This document shows, one piece after another, positions 13,946-22,259 of a stretch of 23,373 nucleotides of DNA. Under the pieces are notes generated by a model that saw only the letters and a program-made list of their open reading frames with translations, was not told the DNA's origin and did no database searches. The stretch's first letter is position 1; every line of letters starts with the position of its first letter. A program made the translations under genes and the position numbers. The DNA comes from UMGS172 sp045649545. Lineage in GTDB: Bacteria; Bacillota; Clostridia; Oscillospirales; Acutalibacteraceae. The DNA is taken from positions 1 through 23,373 of the forward strand of contig JAZRQE010000049.1 of the NCBI GenBank assembly GCA_045649545.1. The letters are read 5' to 3'.

Positions 13946-15193
13946 TTACACATAAAAAATGCATTTTATCAAATTTTTGAAAGAAAATCCAAATGTAATC
14001 TTTTTTACTTCATCTTTTGCGACAATTTTCACCGTACCAATTTCTCTGCCATCAGAAAAAACACGCGTTACACCAATTTGCTGACCTTCCGAAATCGGGG
14101 CTTTTAAGGTTTCGGGCAGTTCTGTTTGAGTGGTTAATGTTTTAACATTTTTCTTTTCTATAAGAAAGCCCTTTTTCTCGGTGCAGATGGCTGTAACGCG
14201 GTCCAACGTTCCGCCGCTAATCGGTATTTCGTGTAAATCCTCAGGTGGTGCTGTAACCGTCACAAACGTATAATTGGCAAATCCGTAATCGAGCAATTTC
14301 CTTGCACCGTTAAATCGGTCATTAGAGTTTCCGGCACCCATTACAACCGCAACCAACTCTAATCCGTCACGCTCGGCTGTGGCACTTAAGCAAGCACCCG
14401 CACCCGAGGTTGTACCTGTTTTAAGACCGGTACAACCTTTATAAAACCGCACGAGCTTATTGGTATTAACCAGCTCTGACTCGCCGTTACGCAGTGAATC
14501 CATCCACACAGTAGAATAATTTTTAATAAGGTCATGTTTTATAAGTTCGCGGGACATAACGGCAATATCGTGAGCACTGGTAACATGACCGTCAGCATCA
14601 AGTCCCGTACTGTTTATAAATGTAGTATCAGTTAACCCTAATTGACCTGCTCGCTCATTCATCATACTAACAAAGCCTTCCTCACTGCCGGATAACGCCT
14701 CGCCAAGCATAACAGTGGCATCGTTAGCACTGCCTATTACAGCGGCCTTGAGTAGGTCATTAACCGACATTTGCTCGTTTGGCTCTAACCAAATCTGCGA
14801 GCCTCCCATTGAGCAGGCATAAGGACTTGCAGTAAGCATTGTATCAAGGCTTAACTGCCCTGCGTCAATAGCCTCCATTACAAGTAGCAACGCCATAACT
14901 TTTGTGATTGATGCAGGCGGTAATTTTAAATGGCTTTCTGACTCATATAAAATCTCACCGGTATTTACCTCCATCAAAATGCAGGACTTTGCAGGAATTT
15001 CCAATTTTTCACCCACACCTGCAACAGTTTCGGTAGCATCAAACACAATCGGGTCTTTCAAATCGACCGAATTATACTCGGTTACAATGTTACTGTTAAC
15101 CTCAGTCGCAGGAACTTCGTCAGCCGAAGCATATATAGGTAAACACAAAACACCAAAAATCAACCCTAATGAAACTAACTTCCGAAAAAACAT
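13946..15193 (-). CDS. D-alanyl-D-alanine carboxypeptidase (DacF-type PBP)
   Basis: A low-molecular-weight penicillin-binding protein that removes the terminal D-Ala from peptidoglycan stem peptides. The 415-residue product has a signal peptide (LVSLGLIFGVLCLPIYASA, residues 6-24). The three active-site motifs are SITK (95-98), SAN (155-157) and KTG (258-260), followed by a C-terminal beta domain (PBP5_C type). The final FGFSFKNLIKCIFYV could be the amphipathic membrane anchor typical of these enzymes. The ATG at 15193 is preferred over a GTG at 15202, which touches the GAAAGGG ribosome site. It starts 49 bases after queH, with no promoter between, so the two are probably one unit. DacF/DacB-type proteins can be linked to sporulation; the sequence does not decide this. 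Confidence 0.92.
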   Translation of the reverse strand: MFFRKLVSLGLIFGVLCLPIYASADEVPATEVNSNIVTEYNSVDLKDPIVFDATETVAGVGEKLEIPAKSCILMEVNTGEILYESESHLKLPPASITKVMALLLVMEAIDAGQLSLDTMLTASPYACSMGGSQIWLEPNEQMSVNDLLKAAVIGSANDATVMLGEALSGSEEGFVSMMNERAGQLGLTDTTFINSTGLDADGHVTSAHDIAVMSRELIKHDLIKNYSTVWMDSLRNGESELVNTNKLVRFYKGCTGLKTGTTSGAGACLSATAERDGLELVAVVMGAGNSNDRFNGARKLLDYGFANYTFVTVTAPPEDLHEIPISGGTLDRVTAICTEKKGFLIEKKNVKTLTTQTELPETLKAPISEGQQIGVTRVFSDGREIGTVKIVAKDEVKKITFGFSFKNLIKCIFYV

Positions 15194-15242
15194 AATCGGC
15201 ACACCCTTTCAAAGAAAGAATATGCCGAAAATTTATTTTAAA

Positions 15243-15779
15243 TTACTTTTTAGCTTTAGAATAGCGGTCTTCTTCACTGAAAATGCAACCGCAATGTTTT
15301 TGCATATAAAGTTCTAATTCGCGTGCTTTGTCCTGACCCTCTTTAAAAGAGGACCTAAAATCACGATACAAAAACTGAACACCGTACTTCTCTGCCGCTT
15401 CTTTAGCAGTTTTAATCAACAAATCGTGATTTTGATAAGGACTGACAAAGAGAGTAGACGTAAATGCTTCAAATCCGTTTTCAGCAGCAAACTTTACCGT
15501 TTGTTCAAATCTTATTTTGTAACAAAAACCGCAACGGTTATCAAAATCAGGGAAAACACCCTCAATAAATTTTCTTAAGCCATACTCATTTTCCAATATA
15601 AGCTTGGCATTAACCATTTTAGCGTACTCAACTAAAGTATTTTTGCGCATTTTGTACTCTTTCATCGGGTGGATATTGGGGTTATACCAATAAAGCACCG
15701 GGTCAATACCCTCTTGACGGAGAGTTTCAATACACATTATAGAACACGGGGCACAACAGGTATGCATAAGTAATTTCAT
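15243..15779 (-). CDS. queH: epoxyqueuosine reductase QueH
   Basis: The DUF208 enzyme that reduces epoxyqueuosine to queuosine in the wobble position of some tRNAs, replacing QueG. The 178-residue protein has the CC pair and following cysteine at the N terminus (HTCCAPC, residues 6-12), NPNIHPMKEYKMR, then RCGFCYKIR and the C-terminal HCGCIFSEEDRYSK, all family cysteine motifs for the iron-sulfur cluster and redox pair. The ATG at 15779 has only a weak ribosome site (GAGTGA); the frame is open further upstream to 15842, but that region holds the promoter. Confidence 0.93.
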   Translation of the reverse strand: MKLLMHTCCAPCSIMCIETLRQEGIDPVLYWYNPNIHPMKEYKMRKNTLVEYAKMVNAKLILENEYGLRKFIEGVFPDFDNRCGFCYKIRFEQTVKFAAENGFEAFTSTLFVSPYQNHDLLIKTAKEAAEKYGVQFLYRDFRSSFKEGQDKARELELYMQKHCGCIFSEEDRYSKAKK

Positions 15780-15809
15780 TTCTATCACTCGCTTTTTAAT
15801 TCTAAAACA

Positions 15810-15838
15810 AGTATACCAAACACTGACTGACAAGTCAA
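15810..15838 (-). promoter_or_regulatory. sigma-A promoter of queH-dacF
   Basis: Minus strand TTGACT (15838-15833), a 17-base spacer, TATACT (15815-15810). The hexamers and spacing are the same type as at nrdG. Confidence 0.75.
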
Positions 15839-15888
15839 TCACAACAAATAAAATTAAATATTATCAAATCATTAGAATAATATTAAGC

Positions 15889-15925
15889 AAAAGCCGTCAC
15901 CCAACTTAGTTGGGTGACGGCTTTT
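15889..15925 (-). terminator. terminator of the small membrane protein gene
   Basis: A perfect 17-bp stem (AAAAGCCGTCACCCAAC and its complement) with a TTA loop. On the minus strand the T-run is partly inside the stem (CTTTTGCTTAATATT). Confidence 0.8.
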
Positions 15926-15936
15926 ATTTAAAAGGT

Positions 15937-16161
15937 TTAATAACTTCTGCAACGGCAAATTCTGACAACAGCCCAAATTCCCAACAGTACTGCTAATATA
16001 ACTGCGAGAATAATGAAAGCGGCAAGGTTTGCAATAACGATTGCGGCAATAGCCGAGCCGACCAAAAGGCCGATAACGGCAAATAACAATGCAATCAAAA
16101 CACCGGGGATAATCCAGAAACAACCGCTGCAGGAACTGCAACTACCATATTCGTTTCTCAT
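15937..16161 (-). CDS. small membrane protein with Cys-rich ends, unknown
   Basis: A 74-residue protein with a short hydrophilic N terminus holding CSSCSGC, two long hydrophobic segments (about residues 16-37 and 42-66) that would form a helical hairpin in the membrane, and a basic Cys-containing tail (RICRCRSY). AAAGGACGG lies about ten bases before the ATG, and a strong terminator follows. I recognise no family. The cysteines at both ends would face the same side of the membrane in a two-helix hairpin and could bind metal or form a disulphide. Confidence 0.65.
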   Translation of the reverse strand: MRNEYGSCSSCSGCFWIIPGVLIALLFAVIGLLVGSAIAAIVIANLAAFIILAVILAVLLGIWAVVRICRCRSY

Positions 16162-16212
16162 ATAAGAAACCGTCCTTTAGTTTTAAATTAGAGGAGTTTG
16201 TCCTCAATTCAT

Positions 16213-16240
16213 ATTATGCAGGACTGTGTTATATTGTTAA
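16213..16240 (-). promoter_or_regulatory. probable promoter of the small membrane protein gene
   Basis: Minus strand TTAACA (16240-16235), a 16-base spacer, CATAAT (16218-16213). It is weaker than the other promoters here. Confidence 0.4.
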
Positions 16241-16260
16241 GCAGATTTATTATTGAAACT

Positions 16261-17946
16261 TTAGTTTTTAAGCATTTGCTGTAATTGTTCTATTTCTTTT
16301 AGGTGCTTTAAGTTGGCAAAAATTTTATCCTCGTAAAACTTTAAACCTCTCTCCTCTAAAACCTTTTTAACCGCTAAAGTTATGACCGGCAAAAGACTTG
16401 AGGAAGAAAAGACGTATGCGTTCCAAGACCTTAAAGAAAATTCATCTGCCCAATCGTTAAGGTCGGCAACCTCCGACAATGCAGTAAACCTGCCGTCATG
16501 CGTTGCCACAAAACTATCGGTATAATTCTTTACAACCGACGGTTTCGGTACAGAATAAAACACATCAAAAAGGTCAATTTCACTTTTATCAAGCTTCAGC
16601 ACTTCGCAAATTTTAATTGCTTCTTCCTTTACCTCTTGCCTAAATCCGCCCGAAAGCATCGCGGCTTTTACGGTGTTATACGCTTTTTCGAGTGTCATTT
16701 CACCATTAGGCGACTTTAAATTAGCCATATTCAAAACCAACGCTTTTTTAGGTAAATCGCGGTTTTTAATCTGTCTGACAACATCCGATATTGTCTTTTT
16801 CGAATCGTTATGTATCGGCATACTGTAAGCCGGCACCCTTAAATCAGGGTCACCGCTTTCATCGTACAACTTATAAATATCGTCATCACAGTAATAAAGA
16901 AAATCACAAGGATGCTGTAATTTACCGCCCAGCCTTAATCCGCTGACAATGTCATAAACCAAAACATCGGTTGCCAACACCTTTTGATGCTGATATATAT
17001 AACGCGTTAACATTTGCTTGCCGAAGACAATCTCCTCAACCGTCGAAATGCCCGATTCCGGAACAGTTAAATGCCTTGCCGTAACCTCTTTGCCGTCAAC
17101 CGTTTCAGTTAAATCATAAAGCCTGATTTTATAAAGGAATCGGTCAATATGATAGGTCAACGACAGACCGGTAATATAACTGTCACGTCGCAAATAATCA
17201 AGCGAGTCCGCGTCAAACTGACCGTTTATCATTTCGGTAAGATAATATTTTTTGACCGGCTTACCATCTTGACAATATACTTCATCAATAGAAGCACCAA
17301 CAATCATTCGACCTAAATCGTCAAAAAAAGTGTCCTCATTAACATTTTCAGGGTAATTAACCTGTGATATAAAGAAATTTTTGAATGACGGTGTGTTAAT
17401 AATGATATAACCTAAAATTTCATGCGGTTGAGCCTTTTGAAAGATTTCAAAAGAGCTTTTTAAAACGGTGAATTCCTCAGTATTGCTGTACATTCTTTCA
17501 GAAAGATGAGAGAAAAAGCAATGACCTACATCGTGTAGCATTGCAGCCAACCGCATTTTGTTTATATCGGCACGTGACATCGGCACTTCACTGCCGACAG
17601 TGTAACTGTCATTGATGCTGTCAGCCATTTTAGTCACAAGTGCCGTAACACCCAAAGTATGCTCAAAGCGTGAGTGATGTGCTGACGGATAGGTCAAAAC
17701 CGCTAACCCCAGCTGATTTATGTTACGCAAACGTTGCAAAAGAGGCGAATCTAAAATCTGCAACTCCCACGAATTAAACTTGATAGTACCCCAAACCGGG
17801 TCGTGAATAACCTTTATTTCGCGATACGAGGCAGGCTTATAACCCATTAACATCTTATTGACAAACACTTCTGCCCTTTTATTAAACTCCTCATAAATAG
17901 CCCACTCTTTTGAGCCTTTTAAAGCCATTTTCGGACATTTAATCAC
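16261..17946 (-). CDS. HD-domain phosphohydrolase (SAMHD1/dGTPase-like)
   Basis: A 561-residue soluble protein of the HD superfamily. The N-terminal region VIHDPVWGTIKFNSWELQILD, LQRLRNINQLG, SRFEHTLGV (metal His 96) and MLHDVGHCFFSHLSE (His-Asp 138-139), then DADSLDYLRRDSY with the last metal-binding aspartate, follow the order seen in SAMHD1-like dNTPases and related HD enzymes. The C-terminal half is helical and of no known fold to me. The substrate (dNTPs or another nucleotide) is inferred from family only. The GTG at 17946 is chosen because GGAGG lies eight bases upstream; the first ATG (17928) is too far, and a longer frame to 18018 overlaps the promoter. Confidence 0.85.
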   Translation of the reverse strand: MIKCPKMALKGSKEWAIYEEFNKRAEVFVNKMLMGYKPASYREIKVIHDPVWGTIKFNSWELQILDSPLLQRLRNINQLGLAVLTYPSAHHSRFEHTLGVTALVTKMADSINDSYTVGSEVPMSRADINKMRLAAMLHDVGHCFFSHLSERMYSNTEEFTVLKSSFEIFQKAQPHEILGYIIINTPSFKNFFISQVNYPENVNEDTFFDDLGRMIVGASIDEVYCQDGKPVKKYYLTEMINGQFDADSLDYLRRDSYITGLSLTYHIDRFLYKIRLYDLTETVDGKEVTARHLTVPESGISTVEEIVFGKQMLTRYIYQHQKVLATDVLVYDIVSGLRLGGKLQHPCDFLYYCDDDIYKLYDESGDPDLRVPAYSMPIHNDSKKTISDVVRQIKNRDLPKKALVLNMANLKSPNGEMTLEKAYNTVKAAMLSGGFRQEVKEEAIKICEVLKLDKSEIDLFDVFYSVPKPSVVKNYTDSFVATHDGRFTALSEVADLNDWADEFSLRSWNAYVFSSSSLLPVITLAVKKVLEERGLKFYEDKIFANLKHLKEIEQLQQMLKN

Positions 17947-17977
17947 AAATACCGCCTCCAAAATTTTACGATACACT

Positions 17978-18006
17978 ATTTTAACATTTTTTATAAAAAG
18001 TGTCAA
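17978..18006 (-). promoter_or_regulatory. sigma-A promoter of the HD-domain gene
   Basis: Minus strand TTGACA (18006-18001), a 17-base spacer, TAAAAT (17983-17978). Confidence 0.78.
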
Positions 18007-18059
18007 TGTTTGTGGCATTAGGTATCAAAAGAAAATATATCAAATATTGTCGATTACTC

Positions 18060-18087
18060 TTGACAAATAAATTGTAGGTGGTATAAT
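18060..18087 (+). promoter_or_regulatory. sigma-A promoter of thiT
   Basis: TTGACA at 18060-18065 and TATAAT at 18082-18087 with a 16-base spacer. It lies just ahead of the riboswitch. Confidence 0.82.
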
Positions 18088-18101
18088 AACATCAAATTTA
18101 A

Positions 18102-18198
18102 CAGAAAAGGGTGCTGGGAATTGACCCGGCTGAGATAGGGCGTGTTTCGCCCTGACCGTTACACCTGATTCGGATAATGCCGACGTAGGAATTTTTCT
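18102..18198 (+). promoter_or_regulatory. TPP riboswitch (THI element)
   Basis: The conserved core is present: GGGTGCTGGGAA, CTGAGA at 18130-18135, then ACCTGATTCGGATAATGCCGACGTAGGAA beginning at 18163. AGAAAA (18102-18107) and TTTTTCT (18192-18198) close P1. It binds thiamine pyrophosphate. ACACCTGAT (18161-18169) is exactly complementary to ATCAGGTGT (18219-18227), part of the 5' arm and loop of the terminator downstream, so ligand binding frees the terminator: high TPP turns thiT off. Confidence 0.96.
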
Positions 18199-18212
18199 AA
18201 ACGTAAAATTTT

Positions 18213-18253
18213 AAGCTCATCAGGTGTATTTCACCTGATGAGCTTTTTATTTT
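18213..18253 (+). terminator. riboswitch-controlled terminator before thiT
   Basis: A perfect 14-bp stem (AAGCTCATCAGGTG with its complement) with a TATTT loop, then TTTTATTTT. It is the expression platform of the TPP riboswitch. Confidence 0.92.
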
Positions 18254-18316
18254 CCTTTTCTGTCAAATTTAATTTCGGTAGCGGTACCGCAACACCGCAA
18301 TAGGAAAGGAATAAAA

Positions 18317-18880
18317 ATGGAAAACAAAAAAACATTCACAAAAAAGCTATGCGTCACGGCAATTTTGATTGCGTTAGGCTCAGTATTAAGCCTGATTAAA
18401 GTCTACGAGATGCCGCTCGGCGGGTCGGTCACCCTACTTTCGATGCTACCGGTCGTTATGATACCGTTAATGTACGGCACAGGTTGGGGACTCGTCGGTG
18501 CATTTATGTATTCGGTAATACAACTAATGTTCGGCATTTTTATAGACGGTTTATTAGGTTGGGGTCTGTCATTAGGATATGTAATCGGCGCTATCGTTTT
18601 TGACTATCTGTTAGCCTACACCGTTTTGGGATTTGCAGGCATATTCAAAAAAAGCGGAATTAAAGGTATAATACTTGGAATTGTACTTGCTATGGTTTTA
18701 AGGTTTTTATCCCACTTGGTTTCAGGCGGAATATTCTTCGCAAGCTGGACCGACTGGAACAATGTTTGGCTCTACTCAATTTGCTATAACGGTGCATATA
18801 TGTTACCCGAAATGATTATAACCTCGTTGTCTGCTGTATTGGTATTCAAAAACCCGCAAATCAAACGCCTTTATAACTAA
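18317..18880 (+). CDS. thiT: thiamine ECF transporter S component ThiT
   Basis: The membrane component that binds thiamine and works with the shared EcfA/A'/T module. The 187-residue protein has six hydrophobic helices and the family's MPLGGSVTLLSMLPVVMIPLMYGTGWGL segment (given here across residues about 31-60), GYVIGAIVFDYLLAYTVLG, and SHLVSGGIFFASW with residues known to line the thiamine pocket. AAAGGA precedes the ATG. The TPP riboswitch in its leader supports thiamine as substrate independently of the protein. A single-gene unit, closed by the palindrome at 18896-18931. Confidence 0.95.
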   Translation: MENKKTFTKKLCVTAILIALGSVLSLIKVYEMPLGGSVTLLSMLPVVMIPLMYGTGWGLVGAFMYSVIQLMFGIFIDGLLGWGLSLGYVIGAIVFDYLLAYTVLGFAGIFKKSGIKGIILGIVLAMVLRFLSHLVSGGIFFASWTDWNNVWLYSICYNGAYMLPEMIITSLSAVLVFKNPQIKRLYN

Positions 18881-18895
18881 ATTAATACTGCTCAA

Positions 18896-18931
18896 AAAAC
18901 ATCCCGTTGTTTATAAACAACGGGATGTTTT
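18896..18931. terminator. bidirectional terminator between thiT and dinB
   Basis: A perfect 36-bp palindrome (arms 18896-18913 and 18914-18931) with T-runs on both strands, between two convergent genes. Confidence 0.85.
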
Positions 18932-18996
18932 AATTTAATTATGAATTGTTAGAAAAGCTGTATGCCCTGACCGTCAACCTGAGCCCCCACAATACA

Positions 18997-20235
18997 TCAC
19001 AACGACAACCTTGCATGACCCAATGTGCTTGGTGACTGCTCACGAAAGGCTTTAAAGTCGTTTAAAAGAGATGCCCTGACTACTGCTGTTTCGCCAAAGC
19101 GTTCTCGCACCTTATCTACACTTTGCTCTAAAATATCCTGCTTTATAATCCTTGTCCTATCTTCAAAAAAGGATAATTGCATCTTTGGGCTGTAGCCCTT
19201 GAGATTTATTGCCCGAATACCTACAGACCGTAAGGGATACTCAAAACCGTAGTTTGATTTTAAGAGTTTTATCCCCTCATCTGCCAAAAATTTAGCCGAC
19301 TGCAAAGGCTCTGACAATCCCGTCATAAACTCTTTAACCTGTAATCTATTGTCCCTGATATGAACGGCAATAGAATGTGCCTCTAACTCCTCGCGGCGAA
19401 GTTCTCTTCCGACCTCCTCCGAAAGCCTTAAAAACACACGGTATACCTCTTGAAAATTTGTTAAATCACGTGGTACGGTAACCGACCGACCGATACTCTG
19501 CGGTTTATATTTAAAATCGCTTTTAAGAACCGAGGAATTCTCCTCACCGTTTGCAAAACGGTGTAAAAGCACCCCGTTTTTACCGAGTTTAAGCCGTAGC
19601 GCTTCAGGGTCAATACCGGCTAAATCACCAATCGTGAACACTGCTAAAGAGTGTAGTTTACGCTCGGTTGCAGGGCCTACACCCAACAGTCGATTAACCT
19701 CTAATGGCCACAAGATTTCCCTGAAACTTTCATAAGGAATAATGCTTGTCGCATTTGGTTTTTTAAGGTCAGACCCTAATTTTGCAAAAATCTTATTAAA
19801 ACTGACTCCAACCGACGCGGTTAAGCCCTGTTCCTCAACAATTTCACGTCGGATGCGGTCGGCAATTTCCTCACCATTGCCAAATAACCTACGGCTACCG
19901 GTAACGTCAAGCCAACATTCATCAATACCAAACGGCTCAATAAGGTCGGTATATCTCTCATAAATCTTCCTGACTTGATTTGAAAAATAGGTATACCGTT
20001 TAAAATCAGGCGGGACAACTACCAAAGACGGACATTTCAATTGTGCCTGCCAAATCGCCTCACCTGTTGAAACACCGTACGATTTTGCAATCTCATTTTT
20101 AGCTAAAATTATACCGTGACGTTCTTCTTTGCTCCCACCTACCGCAACTGCTTTACCCTTTAATTCAGGATTGTCACGGCAGGCTACCGAAGCATAAAAA
20201 TTATTGAGGTCACAATGTAAAATCTGCCGTACCAA
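18997..20235 (-). CDS. dinB: DNA polymerase IV (Y-family)
   Basis: An error-prone translesion polymerase. The 412-residue protein has the catalytic N-terminal motif HCDLNNFYASV (Asp 9), IILAKNEIAKSYGV, the second catalytic motif SIDECWLDVT-type (here FGIDECWLDVTG), GVSFNKIFAKLGSDLKKP, the thumb, the little-finger domain from about residue 240, and a C terminus (PKMQLSFFED) resembling the beta-clamp-binding motif. The start is TTG, five bases after GGTGGG, with no nearby ATG. Two LexA boxes flank the promoter, so it should be induced by the SOS response. The stop is TGA. Confidence 0.96.
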   Translation of the reverse strand: MVRQILHCDLNNFYASVACRDNPELKGKAVAVGGSKEERHGIILAKNEIAKSYGVSTGEAIWQAQLKCPSLVVVPPDFKRYTYFSNQVRKIYERYTDLIEPFGIDECWLDVTGSRRLFGNGEEIADRIRREIVEEQGLTASVGVSFNKIFAKLGSDLKKPNATSIIPYESFREILWPLEVNRLLGVGPATERKLHSLAVFTIGDLAGIDPEALRLKLGKNGVLLHRFANGEENSSVLKSDFKYKPQSIGRSVTVPRDLTNFQEVYRVFLRLSEEVGRELRREELEAHSIAVHIRDNRLQVKEFMTGLSEPLQSAKFLADEGIKLLKSNYGFEYPLRSVGIRAINLKGYSPKMQLSFFEDRTRIIKQDILEQSVDKVRERFGETAVVRASLLNDFKAFREQSPSTLGHARLSL

Positions 20236-20255
20236 TCTATCCCACCCACCTTTTC

Positions 20256-20269
20256 AGAACATCTGTTCT
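20256..20269. promoter_or_regulatory. LexA/DinR box, downstream of the dinB -10
   Basis: AGAACATCTGTTCT is a perfect GAAC-N4-GTTC SOS box of the Firmicutes type. It covers the dinB transcription start. Confidence 0.88.
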
Positions 20270-20272
20270 TTG

Positions 20273-20301
20273 ATTGTAGCATATATTTTCAAAAATGTAA
20301 A
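20273..20301 (-). promoter_or_regulatory. promoter of dinB
   Basis: Minus strand TTTACA (20301-20296), a 17-base spacer and TACAAT (20278-20273), with TG one base ahead of the -10. Confidence 0.78.
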
Positions 20302-20314
20302 GAACAAATGTTTG
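20301..20314. promoter_or_regulatory. second LexA/DinR box, upstream of the dinB -35
   Basis: AGAACAAATGTTTG has GAAC-N4-GTTT, one base from the consensus. It touches the -35 element, so the promoter is bracketed by two sites. Confidence 0.7.
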
Positions 20315-20330
20315 CCACAGTGGAAACTAA

Positions 20331-20360
20331 AAACCCGTTGTTCATTCGAACAACGGGTTT
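20331..20360 (-). terminator. terminator of the GH16 lipoprotein gene
   Basis: A perfect 13-bp stem (AAACCCGTTGTTC and its complement) with a 4-base loop, followed on the minus strand by TTTTTAG-type sequence. Confidence 0.82.
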
Positions 20361-20377
20361 AAATTAATTAATTTGTT

Positions 20378-22174
20378 TTATTTTGAAACCCTTAAGCCTT
20401 GACCGTCAACTTGATAGAGACGGAAGTAATCAACATGATACTCAAGCGGGAACTTGACATCATCCGCAGGAGCAATACGGGTTCCCCAACCTACGTTTAC
20501 ACCACCGATAAGTTCCATGTATCTGTCCATATAGAGCTCATCAATCTGGTCCTCATAGTACATTACGCCGTCAGCATAGAATCTGACGCCGTCCCAACTC
20601 CAATAGCAACCGATTGTATGATAATCATCAAACAAGCTGCCTTCTGCCTTCGGTAAAACATACTGTCTGTCCTTACCGTCAACAACGTGCTCGCCTTTTC
20701 CGTAAAGACCATCGTCAAGCGATGTGTGTCCGTTTGGAGCATTACCTCCCCAATGGTGGATGTTTGCTCTCATAGTGTGTGCCATACCAAGACTTTCGAA
20801 AATATCAATCTCGAGGCCTGAACCGTTAAGCCAGAAGGAAGAGTAAACACCTGTGCCATCAGGAATTCTTGCACGCATTTCAATATAACCTAAGTTAAAT
20901 GTCATAAGAGAACCACTGTGATAACCACCATGATGCTTATAGAAAAGACCGTCTGTACCGCCACCTTGGCTGGAAGGATAAGTTTTAGTCGCATCTTCCA
21001 TTTTAATGGCACGCATAATAAAGTTGCCATTAGTTACGATACTTGTATCAGCGTCGACTGCCAAGAAAGCTGTGCCGAATCTTCTATAAGCTTGGCCGTC
21101 ATCGGTATATTTCATTTCAGTGTTAACACTAACAGGGTCAATACTCCAACCACTGGCCTCAATGCTCATTGCTTCGTAGTCAAACTCTTCCTGCCAGGTT
21201 AATGTATAATATTCTGATGTGTCATAGGTAGCAACAGTAGCTGCATAACTACCGGTTTTAGAGTTTGCGTTTGTAACAGCACCTTTTTCAAGCATTTTAC
21301 CAAACTCAGTCAAAGCTACCTGAACAGCGTATGTACTACCGCCTGCAAGATAAACCTTTTTATCGGTAATTGCAATTTCCCATGAGTCATAGTCATAACC
21401 TGACTGAGGTGTAGCGGCACGGATAGTATTACCGATGTGGATTTCATATTCCTTTTCAGCGGTATCCTTATCCTCTCTTAAAGGCAATAAGTAACCGGTC
21501 TTTTCACAGATTTTCTCTTGAACCTTGCGGTACTCTTCCTGGATAAGCCAAGAACGGCTAGATTTATCACGGATTATAGTAAACTCTCCGATATTCTTGC
21601 CATTAATGGTGATACTTCCAAACTCACCAGGTGTAGCGCAAATATATTTAATACCGCCGGCAATGCCTTCCTTCTTAACGAAGTTATCAAGAAAATAACT
21701 TACGGCATTTGCAATAGCTTCGTCAGTGATAGCGTTGATGACAATCTTTTTACCCATTGTGCAGATAATGTAATCCTGATATCTGCCCATACCGGAATCA
21801 TAAAGATAATCAATAGCAGCCTGTGATTCGGGACGGTTAGTGTTACCTACCAAAATTTCATAAACATCTGTGCCGTCCTCAGTATCGGGAACGTTTTTAA
21901 TACCAATACCCAAACCGGATTTCATATTCTTGAAAAGATTTACAGCCTCAGGACTTACTACAGTATTACCCGCTGGACGGACAATACGATAAACCGAAGA
22001 ACCGTCTTCGGCTATGTACTTAACATCGTCAGTGGTAATAACGATTCCTGTGGTACCTGCTACGGATTCTGTACTGCTGCTGTTATCAGCAGGCTTTTTT
22101 TTGCCTCCGCCACAACCGACAAGTAAACCAAAGCTTAATGTCAAGACCATTAAAATACAAATAATGCGTTTCAT
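20378..22174 (-). CDS. secreted lipoprotein with GH16-type glycoside hydrolase domain
   Basis: A 598-residue protein anchored outside the cell: signal peptide with lipobox LVGC (residues 18-21) and a Ser/Asn linker. Residues about 50-180 and 200-300 look like two tandem copies of an accessory module (EILVGNTNR...DYIICTMGKKIVIN and EIHIGNTIR...WEIAITDKKVYLAG), of the kind found N-terminal in some glycosidases. From about residue 320 (TWQEEFDYEAM) a GH16 domain follows, with the catalytic EIDIFE (455-460, the E-x-D-x-x-E signature), the SLMTFNLGYIEMRARIP strand, and HVDYFRLYQ at the end. The family cleaves beta-glucans, galactans or related polymers; the substrate cannot be told here. GGAAAGG precedes the ATG. 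It stands alone with its own promoter and terminator. Confidence 0.88.
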   Translation of the reverse strand: MKRIICILMVLTLSFGLLVGCGGGKKKPADNSSSTESVAGTTGIVITTDDVKYIAEDGSSVYRIVRPAGNTVVSPEAVNLFKNMKSGLGIGIKNVPDTEDGTDVYEILVGNTNRPESQAAIDYLYDSGMGRYQDYIICTMGKKIVINAITDEAIANAVSYFLDNFVKKEGIAGGIKYICATPGEFGSITINGKNIGEFTIIRDKSSRSWLIQEEYRKVQEKICEKTGYLLPLREDKDTAEKEYEIHIGNTIRAATPQSGYDYDSWEIAITDKKVYLAGGSTYAVQVALTEFGKMLEKGAVTNANSKTGSYAATVATYDTSEYYTLTWQEEFDYEAMSIEASGWSIDPVSVNTEMKYTDDGQAYRRFGTAFLAVDADTSIVTNGNFIMRAIKMEDATKTYPSSQGGGTDGLFYKHHGGYHSGSLMTFNLGYIEMRARIPDGTGVYSSFWLNGSGLEIDIFESLGMAHTMRANIHHWGGNAPNGHTSLDDGLYGKGEHVVDGKDRQYVLPKAEGSLFDDYHTIGCYWSWDGVRFYADGVMYYEDQIDELYMDRYMELIGGVNVGWGTRIAPADDVKFPLEYHVDYFRLYQVDGQGLRVSK

Positions 22175-22205
22175 AAGTTTTTCCTTTCCTACTAAGATTT
22201 ATTTA

Positions 22206-22234
22206 ATTGTACCTTAATTTTCGGTTAAAGTCAA
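22206..22234 (-). promoter_or_regulatory. sigma-A promoter of the GH16 lipoprotein gene
   Basis: Minus strand TTGACT (22234-22229), a 17-base spacer, TACAAT (22211-22206). Confidence 0.72.
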
Positions 22235-22259
22235 TAGAATTTTAGTTATTATTCTGTTT

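Noticed and set aside
15872..16141. Open frame of 89 codons on the minus strand with several cysteines
   Set aside because: It overlaps the small membrane protein gene in another frame, runs through the terminator, and lacks a ribosome site; the 74-residue frame has both a ribosome site and a terminator after its stop.
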